Source: Planococcus wigleyi | GTDB taxonomy: Bacteria; Bacillota; Bacilli; Bacillales_A; Planococcaceae | NCBI RefSeq assembly: GCF_014836985.1 | Contig: NZ_JACSPU010000001.1 | Coordinates: forward strand, 773,755 to 837,754 | Length of the DNA stretch: 64,000 nucleotides | Direction: 5' to 3' | In this document: positions 58,572-64,000 of the stretch, one piece after another | Layout: each line of letters begins with the position of its first letter | Numbering within the stretch: position 1 is the first letter of the stretch | The notes under the pieces: generated by a model | The model's database searches: none | What the model was told of the DNA's origin: nothing | What the model saw: the letters and a program-made list of their open reading frames with translations, nothing else | Translations under genes and position numbers: made by a program

Positions 58572-59372
58572 ATGAAAGAATGGTATTTTGAATACGAAAT
58601 TCAAGTGAACCGTCCTGGTCTGCTTGGCGATATCGCTTCTCTTCTGGGAATGCTGCGCGTCAATATCGTAACCATCAATGGTGTCGACCAAGGCCGGCGT
58701 GGAATGCTGCTGCGTGCTGAGCATGATGTTCAGCTGGAGCGCTTTGAACAGATACTGTCGACCATCGAAACTATCAAAGTGACGAAATTCCGCGAACCGA
58801 AGCTGCGTGACATCCTGGCAGTGCGCCATGGGCGTTATATCCAGCGTGACGCGGATGATCGGAAAACCTTCCGCTTTGTGCGTGATGAATTGGGTCTGCT
58901 GGTTGATTTTATGGCTGAAATCTTCAAGCAGGAAGGCCATAAGTTGGTGGGGTTAAGAGGGATGCCACGAGTCGGAAAAACCGAGTCGATTGTCGCAGCC
59001 AGTGTCAGCGCCAATAAAAAATGGATATTTTTATCTTCCACAATGATCAAGCAAACCGTCCGCAATCAATTGATGGGCGACGAACACAACGCCAATAATA
59101 TATTTATCTTGGATGGCATTGTCACTCGCCGTTCATCCGATGAACGGCATATGCAATTGGTGCGTGAAATGATGCGTATGCCCACCATTAAAGTAGTGGA
59201 GCATCCGGATAAGTTTGTTGAGCAATCAGATTACAGCATTGAAGATTTTGATTATATTATCGAATTGCGCCATCATCCAGAAGAAAAAATCACCTATGAA
59301 GTGTTGGAAAAAAACACTTTTATGAACGAAAAATCACAAGGCGATATGTTTGGTGACGGATTCAACTTCTAA
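58572..59372 (+). CDS. ymfK: YmfK, DUF3388 protein: ACT-like domain plus P-loop-like motif
   Basis: A 266-residue protein. Residues 1-75 resemble an ACT domain ('YEIQVNRPGLLGDIASLLGM'), the fold that binds amino acids. A perfect Walker A form GMPRVGKT is at 130-137, and a hydrophobic stretch ending in Asp181 ('NNIFILDGIVTR') could be Walker B. GAGAAAGGTC gives a modest ribosome site. The family is conserved beside rodZ in Bacillales but has no established function. The two visible parts suggest a ligand-sensing NTPase, which is inference. Confidence 0.8.
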   Translation: MKEWYFEYEIQVNRPGLLGDIASLLGMLRVNIVTINGVDQGRRGMLLRAEHDVQLERFEQILSTIETIKVTKFREPKLRDILAVRHGRYIQRDADDRKTFRFVRDELGLLVDFMAEIFKQEGHKLVGLRGMPRVGKTESIVAASVSANKKWIFLSSTMIKQTVRNQLMGDEHNANNIFILDGIVTRRSSDERHMQLVREMMRMPTIKVVEHPDKFVEQSDYSIEDFDYIIELRHHPEEKITYEVLEKNTFMNEKSQGDMFGDGFNF

Positions 59373-59389
59373 GTAGGCAGGTGATTGTA

Positions 59390-60259
59390 TTGAGTGAATT
59401 GGGTACGCGGCTCAAAGAGGCCAGAATCGCCAAAGGGTATAGTTTGGAAGACCTGCAGGATTTGACCAAAATACAAAAACGGTATTTGGCTGGTATAGAA
59501 GACGGCAACCATAGTATGATGCCTGGCGCTTTCTATATACGTGCGTTTATCAGGCAATATGCTGCAGCTGTTGGGCTGAACGGGGAAGAATTGCTCGAGC
59601 AGCATAAATTGGAAATGCCGGCCGATCAACCTGCTGCTCAACCACAAATGCCAAATACCTTTTCTTCCAGAAGCCGCTCAGTCACAAGGACAGCGCCCAA
59701 TGAAGCATATGCCGAATTTATCCCTAAAGTCTTGGTGGCGCTGTTTATAGTCCTGATCCTTGCGGTTGCCTGGTATTTTTACAGCGCATCAACAAACAGG
59801 GATTCTACGGGTACGCCTGTGGAGGAGGACAACGGTGTTCCTTATGAGACACCGGCTCCTGCTGTGCCGGAGGAGACGGAAGAACCTATTGAGGAAGAGC
59901 CTGCCGATGAGCCTGCTGCAGAACCTGAAGAGCCGGAAGCAGTATTGACTGTTGAAGGAACGCAAGGGGAAACAACGACTTACTCGTGGCAGGGGCCCGC
60001 TGAACGTGAGTTGGAAATAACGGCAAGCGGCCCGTCGTGGATTGCAGCTACTGATGAAAATCAGCAGGAATTGACTTCTGAAGCCCGTGTCATGCAAGCT
60101 GAGGAAACAGAAAAAATCGATCTATCGGAAGTGGAAAGCGTTCGTTTGCGTATTGGCGATTATTCAAATATTACCTTGACGCTCAATGGTGAACCGATTG
60201 AGTATTCCCAAAACATTCAACCCCAAAATATCGTTATTCAATTTATGAACGCCGAATAG
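59390..60259 (+). CDS. rodZ: RodZ-like cytoskeletal/HTH membrane protein (YmfM)
   Basis: A 289-residue protein with TTG start after GGCAGGTGA. The N-terminal XRE-type helix-turn-helix ('LGTRLKEARIAKGYSLEDLQ') binds MreB in RodZ proteins. One membrane span follows at about 106-127 ('FIPKVLVALFIVLILAVAWY'), then an acidic Pro/Glu-rich stretch (about 145-190), then a DUF4115 extracellular beta domain. It supports rod-shape maintenance and wall-synthesis placement. If the host is coccoid, as many Planococcus are, its role would be of interest. A hairpin overlaps its stop. Confidence 0.88.
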   Translation: MSELGTRLKEARIAKGYSLEDLQDLTKIQKRYLAGIEDGNHSMMPGAFYIRAFIRQYAAAVGLNGEELLEQHKLEMPADQPAAQPQMPNTFSSRSRSVTRTAPNEAYAEFIPKVLVALFIVLILAVAWYFYSASTNRDSTGTPVEEDNGVPYETPAPAVPEETEEPIEEEPADEPAAEPEEPEAVLTVEGTQGETTTYSWQGPAERELEITASGPSWIAATDENQQELTSEARVMQAEETEKIDLSEVESVRLRIGDYSNITLTLNGEPIEYSQNIQPQNIVIQFMNAE

Positions 60260-60281
60260 CCATCTTGGATGGCTATTTTTC
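60255..60281 (+). terminator. rodZ terminator overlapping the stop codon
   Basis: AATAGCCATC (60255-60264), loop TTG, GATGGCTATT (60268-60277), then TTT. Confidence 0.75.
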
Positions 60282-60306
60282 TTGACAGTTTGAAAGGAGA
60301 AACAAT

Positions 60307-60885
60307 ATGAACATACCAAATCAGATCACCATTTCGAGGATTTTATTGATTCCAGTATTTATGGTGGTCATGCTAGCAGGTTTCGACTGGGGAAACATAA
60401 CGCTTTTCGGAGCTGAAATGCCCGTCACTCATTTTGTAGGAGGACTTATTTTTATCTTTGCTTCATTGACGGATTGGGTGGACGGCTATTATGCCCGTAA
60501 ATATAACCTCGTCACGACTTTCGGGAAGTTTTTGGATCCGTTGGCCGACAAACTATTGGTTTCAGCTGCATTGATCATTCTTGTAGAACTGGGCTTTGCC
60601 GCATCATGGATCGTCATCATCATCATCAGCCGTGAATTTGCAGTGACGGGTCTCCGATTGGTGCTTGCTGGAGAAGGCGAAGTGGTCGCTGCTGGCAGCC
60701 TGGGGAAAATCAAGACAACCGCGCAAATCTTGGCGATTGCAGCCTTGTTGCTGCATAATACTATTTTCACATTGGTTGGCTTGCCGTTCGGTGAAATTAT
60801 GCTCTACATCGCTTTGATCTTCACGGTGTGGTCGGGCTGGGATTATTTCTATGCCAACCGCCGCGCATTGATGGCTTCAAAATAA
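60307..60885 (+). CDS. pgsA: CDP-diacylglycerol--glycerol-3-phosphate 3-phosphatidyltransferase
   Basis: A 192-residue membrane enzyme that makes phosphatidylglycerol phosphate, the first committed step to phosphatidylglycerol. The CDP-alcohol phosphotransferase motif DGxxAR(x8)GxxxDxxxD reads 'DGYYARKYNLVTTFGKFLD' followed by PLAD. Four or more membrane segments are visible. It uses CDP-diacylglycerol from CdsA (22824-23615). AAAGGAG precedes ATG 60307. Confidence 0.95.
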   Translation: MNIPNQITISRILLIPVFMVVMLAGFDWGNITLFGAEMPVTHFVGGLIFIFASLTDWVDGYYARKYNLVTTFGKFLDPLADKLLVSAALIILVELGFAASWIVIIIISREFAVTGLRLVLAGEGEVVAAGSLGKIKTTAQILAIAALLLHNTIFTLVGLPFGEIMLYIALIFTVWSGWDYFYANRRALMASK

Positions 60886-60968
60886 CTCAAAAAAATTGTA
60901 GGCAGTGGAGGTGTTTTTCTTCACTGGCTTTAACTGCAGGATAAACGCATGCAAAGGGGATTGAACAA

Positions 60969-62222
60969 ATGAACGCTGAAATTATTGCGGTAGGTTCAGA
61001 ATTATTATTAGGCCAGATCACCAATACAAATGCCCGTTTCCTGTCTAATCATTTAGCGGAACTGGGCATCAATGTTTATTATCATACCGTGGTGGGAGAC
61101 AACTCAGACCGTTTGGAAGATGCAATTAAAATTGCAGAAAGCCGCGCTGATTTGATCTTGTTCACTGGAGGGCTGGGACCGACTAAAGATGATTTGACGA
61201 AAGAGTCGATCGCCCGACATTTGGACACGACGCTCGAAATGAACCAGGAAGCATTGGACTCCATCGTTGCTTTTTTTCAGCGAGCAGGCAGACCCATGAC
61301 CGAGAACAATAAAAAGCAGGCGCTGGTATTGAAAGATAGCGATGTGCTGGTCAACCATAACGGAATGGCGCCGGGCATGATGTACGAAAAAGACGGACGT
61401 GTCTATATTCTGCTACCCGGACCACCAAAAGAAATGGAGCCCATGTTCCAGTTCGAAGCAAAACCGAAGCTAGCTCGACTGCTGAATAAGGCTGATGTCA
61501 TTTTGTCGCATGTTCTGCGTTTTTATGGCATTGGCGAAGCTGAACTTGAAGACCGGCTGCAGCACATTTTAGATAAACAGTCGAATCCGACCATTGCGCC
61601 TTTGGCTGCAGATGGGGAAGTGACTCTTCGCATTACGGCCAAAACCAATACGGTTGAAGAAGCATGGCAATTGATCAATAGCACCAAGAACGAAATATTG
61701 GATTTGGTGGGTGACTATCTCTACGGCTATGACGACGATTCGCTGGCTTCAAAAACGGTTGAACTTTTGAAGGGGCAGAAGAAAACGATTTCCGCCGCTG
61801 AAAGTTTAACCGCGGGTCTTTTTCAGTCTGAATTAGCATCGGTCGCAGGAGCAAGCGCTGTGCTTGCAGGCGGTGTCATCACTTATAATGAGGAAATGAA
61901 AATACATCAGCTTGGCCTGTCTTCTGAGCTTCTTGCTGAACACGGTGTGGTCAGTGAACAGACAGCGCTAGCGATGGCTGAAGCTGTGCGCAGCAAATTT
62001 AAGACTGATATCAGCGTTTCACTGACAGGCGCAGCAGGTCCCGATGCCCATGGCGATCAGCCGGCAGGTACGGTTTGGATCGGCATCGCTACAGAAAACG
62101 GTTCGCAGTCTTTCCGGCTCCAGTTATCTGGCATGCGGAATACAAACCGCTTGCGGGCTGTTAAACTGGCGCTGCATTATGTGATTCGAACGTTAACCAA
62201 TGAAGATGCACGCAAAATTTAA
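60969..62222 (+). CDS. cinA: Competence/damage-inducible protein CinA
   Basis: A 417-residue protein with two parts: an N-terminal MoCF-like domain ('AEIIAVGSELLLGQITNTNA', 'LFTGGLGPTKDDLT', 'LLPGPPKEMEPMF') and a C-terminal CinA domain ('TISAAESLTAGLFQSELASV', 'SLTGAAGPDAHGD'). Family members show ADP-ribose pyrophosphatase and NMN deamidase activities and are induced with competence. It precedes recA as in B. subtilis, and dprA also lies in this window, so competence functions appear intact. A terminator overlaps its stop. Confidence 0.93.
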   Translation: MNAEIIAVGSELLLGQITNTNARFLSNHLAELGINVYYHTVVGDNSDRLEDAIKIAESRADLILFTGGLGPTKDDLTKESIARHLDTTLEMNQEALDSIVAFFQRAGRPMTENNKKQALVLKDSDVLVNHNGMAPGMMYEKDGRVYILLPGPPKEMEPMFQFEAKPKLARLLNKADVILSHVLRFYGIGEAELEDRLQHILDKQSNPTIAPLAADGEVTLRITAKTNTVEEAWQLINSTKNEILDLVGDYLYGYDDDSLASKTVELLKGQKKTISAAESLTAGLFQSELASVAGASAVLAGGVITYNEEMKIHQLGLSSELLAEHGVVSEQTALAMAEAVRSKFKTDISVSLTGAAGPDAHGDQPAGTVWIGIATENGSQSFRLQLSGMRNTNRLRAVKLALHYVIRTLTNEDARKI

Positions 62223-62238
62223 TTTTGCGTGTTTTTTT
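62209..62238 (+). terminator. cinA terminator
   Basis: CACGCAAAATT (62209-62219), one base, AATTTTGCGTG (62221-62231), then seven T. The cinA stop codon lies at its centre. Confidence 0.8.
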
Positions 62239-62300
62239 CTGCCCATAAATGGGAATTGCACTTTATAAGGCGTTTAAATTTCGCTTTTAAATAAATAAAG

Positions 62301-62351
62301 CGAATAAACGTTCGCTTTTTTCTTGTGTATTTCTCAATAAGCTAGTATACT
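62301..62351 (+). promoter_or_regulatory. recA promoter and LexA (SOS) box
   Basis: CGAATAAACGTTCG (62301-62314) matches the Bacillus LexA consensus CGAACRNRYGTTYG except T for C at position 5. It is followed by -35 TTGTGT (62323-62328), a 17-bp spacer and -10 TATACT (62346-62351). The box is upstream of the -35. Confidence 0.85.
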
Positions 62352-62396
62352 AGAAACAGGTAGAAAATTAGGTTTTCATTTAGAGGAGGATTTCTT

Positions 62397-63458
62397 TTGA
62401 GCGATCGTAAAGCAGCGTTAGACATGGCGTTAAAACAAATAGAAAAGCAATTCGGTAAAGGTTCTGTCATGAAATTGGGGGAAAAAACCGACCGTAATAT
62501 CTCATCAGTTTCCAGTGGATCTTTGGCATTGGATACAGCGTTGGGAATAGGCGGATATCCGCGCGGACGTGTGATTGAGATATATGGTCCTGAAAGTTCA
62601 GGTAAAACGACTGTCTCGCTTCATGCGATTGCAGAAGTGCAGGCAACCGGCGGAACAGCAGCATTTATCGATGCGGAACACGCATTGGATCCGGTTTACG
62701 CAAAAAACCTTGGCGTTAATATCGATGAATTGCTATTGTCTCAGCCGGATACTGGCGAGCAGGCATTGGAAATCGCAGAAGCGCTTGTCCGTAGTGGAGC
62801 AGTTGATATCGTAGTTGTCGACTCGGTAGCAGCATTGGTGCCAAAAGCGGAAATCGAAGGCGAGATGGGCGATTCTCATATGGGATTGCAAGCGCGTTTA
62901 ATGTCTCAAGCTCTACGCAAACTTTCTGGCGTCATCAACAAATCGAACACGATTGTGATTTTCATCAACCAAATCCGTGAAAAAATCGGCGTTATGTTCG
63001 GTAACCCGGAAACGACTCCTGGTGGCCGTGCGTTGAAATTCTATTCTTCCGTACGCTTGGAAGTGCGCCGTGCAGAAGCCTTGAAATCAGGTACTGAAAT
63101 CATCGGTAACAGAACGAAGATCAAGATTGTGAAAAACAAGGTTGCACCACCATTCCGTACAGCTGAAGTTGATATCATGTACGGAAAAGGGATTTCTCGT
63201 GAAGGTGAAATCGTTGATATCGGTTCAGAATTGGAGATTATCCAGAAGAGCGGTTCATGGTATTCATACAACGACGAACGCATTGGCCAAGGCCGTGAAA
63301 ATGTTAAACAGTTCTTGTTGAATAACCCTGAAGTCCGCAATGAAATTTCTGGGAAAATCCGTGAGTCTTACGGTATGGCGGCAGCATCCTACACAATTGC
63401 CGGCAATAAAGAAGACCCAGAAGATTTCAACCTGTTACTGGATGAAGACGACGAATAA
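62397..63458 (+). CDS. recA: Recombinase RecA
   Basis: A 353-residue recombinase that forms filaments on single-stranded DNA, drives strand exchange and triggers LexA self-cleavage. TTG 62397 follows AGAGGAGGA by 7 bp. Walker A is GPESSGKT (64-71). '[20 protein letters not shown]' is the L2-near conserved block, and '[15 protein letters not shown]' is L2 itself. The tail is acidic ('DEDDE'). It has a LexA box and its own terminator. Partners encoded here include DprA. Confidence 0.98.
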   Translation: MSDRKAALDMALKQIEKQFGKGSVMKLGEKTDRNISSVSSGSLALDTALGIGGYPRGRVIEIYGPESSGKTTVSLHAIAEVQATGGTAAFIDAEHALDPVYAKNLGVNIDELLLSQPDTGEQALEIAEALVRSGAVDIVVVDSVAALVPKAEIEGEMGDSHMGLQARLMSQALRKLSGVINKSNTIVIFINQIREKIGVMFGNPETTPGGRALKFYSSVRLEVRRAEALKSGTEIIGNRTKIKIVKNKVAPPFRTAEVDIMYGKGISREGEIVDIGSELEIIQKSGSWYSYNDERIGQGRENVKQFLLNNPEVRNEISGKIRESYGMAAASYTIAGNKEDPEDFNLLLDEDDE

Positions 63459-63477
63459 AATCACTTGAATAAGCAGG

Positions 63478-63512
63478 GAAAAGCCGCTAAGCACATGCTA
63501 AGCGGCTTTTCT
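63478..63512 (+). terminator. recA terminator
   Basis: AAAAGCCGCTAAGC (63479-63492) and GCTAAGCGGCTTTT (63497-63510) pair except for one A-A mismatch, over loop ACAT. The stretch from 63513 to 63654 shows nothing recognisable except a small GGAAGT/ACTTCC hairpin. Confidence 0.8.
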
Positions 63513-63654
63513 GCGATTTCAGGAATGAATTATTAGGTTCGATTTGTATAAGAACCAGGAAAGCGTTTGTCTGATGTCTATCAGAATTCCACAGACTCTG
63601 AATCAGGTAACTGTTGATACAGGAAGTCTCATACTTAGGCTACTTCCCTTATAT

Positions 63655-64000
63655 GATCGCTTGCGCTTTTCTCTAGTCCAGCTCCAGCGATCAGCCCCTC
63701 GGGGTCATAAGTCCCTCTGTCCATGCGGCTGAAGAGATGCCGCACAGCCAAAGTGCCTTATGCCAGTCAGGGCTACACGATCGCTTGCGCTTTTCTCTTG
63801 TCCAGCTCCAGCGATCAGCCCCTCGGGGTCATAAGTCCCTCTGTCCATGCGGCTGAAGAGATGCCGCACAGCCAAAGTGCCTTATGCCTGCCAGGGCTAC
63901 ACGGTCGCTTGCGCTTTTCTCTTGTCCAGCTCCAGCGATCAGCCCCTCGGGGTCATAAGTCCCTCTGTCCATGCGGCTGAAGAGATGCCGCACAGCCAAA
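63655..64000. repeat. Tandem array of a 124-bp palindromic repeat, cut by the window end
   Basis: Three head-to-tail copies with period 124 bp are seen: 63655-63778, 63779-63902, and a partial copy from 63903 to the edge. Each holds AGCGATC (63686-63692 in copy 1) pairing with GATCGCT at the start of the next unit (63779-63785), AGCCC with GGGCT (63770-63774), CATAAG (63706-63711) with CTTATG (63757-63762), and an apical TGCGGC/GCCGCA stem (63724-63729 with 63739-63744). Open frames inside it follow from the repeat and are not genes. The array may continue beyond the window. Confidence 0.9.

Noticed and set aside
63544..63980. Two open frames in the right-end repeats
   Set aside because: They repeat the same peptide because the DNA repeats every 124 bp (not a multiple of 3, so frames shift between copies); no ribosome site and no protein-like constraint.
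63655..64000. CRISPR array
   Set aside because: Whole 124-bp units are nearly identical, with no unique spacers between short repeats.
1..64000. tRNA or rRNA genes
   Set aside because: No tRNA-like GTTCRA-type T-arm with acceptor pairing and no rRNA segment was noticed in the intergenic gaps when read by eye; a tRNA search program was not available.

Overview
The window is 64 kb of a low-GC Gram-positive (Bacillales) chromosome. From about 10.2 kb on, every gene is on the + strand, and the order dprA-topA-trmFO-xerC-hslVU-codY ... rpsB-tsf-pyrH-frr-uppS-cdsA-dxr-rseP-proS-polC-rimP-nusA-infB-rbfA-truB-ribF-rpsO-pnp-mlpA ... rnjB-ftsK ... rodZ-pgsA-cinA-recA matches the Bacillus subtilis core. 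The blocks that B. subtilis carries inside this core are missing: flagellar/chemotaxis genes between codY and rpsB, and ymxH, the dipicolinate synthase pair, dapG and dapA around asd. Protein style and the missing sporulation genes suggest a Planococcus-like member of the Planococcaceae. That placement is inference; no database was searched.

Region 1 (1 to about 9.1 kb) is the right end of a siphovirus-type prophage. It holds the end of a distal tail protein, a receptor-binding protein carrying a NodB-type polysaccharide deacetylase, an O-antigen polymerase/ligase-like membrane protein with its own promoter and terminator (a moron), the tail-tip protein, a small tail-associated protein, an XhlA-like protein, a holin and an amidase endolysin with an in-frame internal start. 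Beyond the lysis genes lie a membrane protein of unknown function and an orphan YolD-family gene under a LexA box. A perfect 12-bp tandem repeat follows, possibly near the attachment site. Two small minus-strand genes (9.3 to 10.0 kb) separate the prophage from the core.

Region 2 (10.2 to 49.2 kb) is information processing and envelope biogenesis: DNA uptake, topology and chromosome dimer resolution (dprA, topA, xerC); the HslVU protease and CodY; translation (rpsB, tsf, frr, proS, infB, rbfA, rpsO); isoprenoid and phospholipid precursors (uppS, cdsA, dxr); the replicative polymerase PolC; RNA decay (pnp, rnjB); and the FtsK translocase. Structured leaders precede rpsB and rpsO. Many operon junctions carry intrinsic terminators.

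Region 3 (49.3 to 54.9 kb) is a GntR regulator plus a BmpA/NupNOPQ-type nucleoside ABC importer. Region 4 (55.2 to 63.5 kb) has the ymfF-ymfH-ymfI set linked to EF-P modification, then ymfK, rodZ, pgsA, cinA and SOS-regulated recA. The window ends inside a tandem array of a 124-bp palindromic repeat. A diverged solo copy (54.99 to 55.13 kb) shows compensatory base changes in its arms, which implies that the folded form of this intergenic element is conserved.
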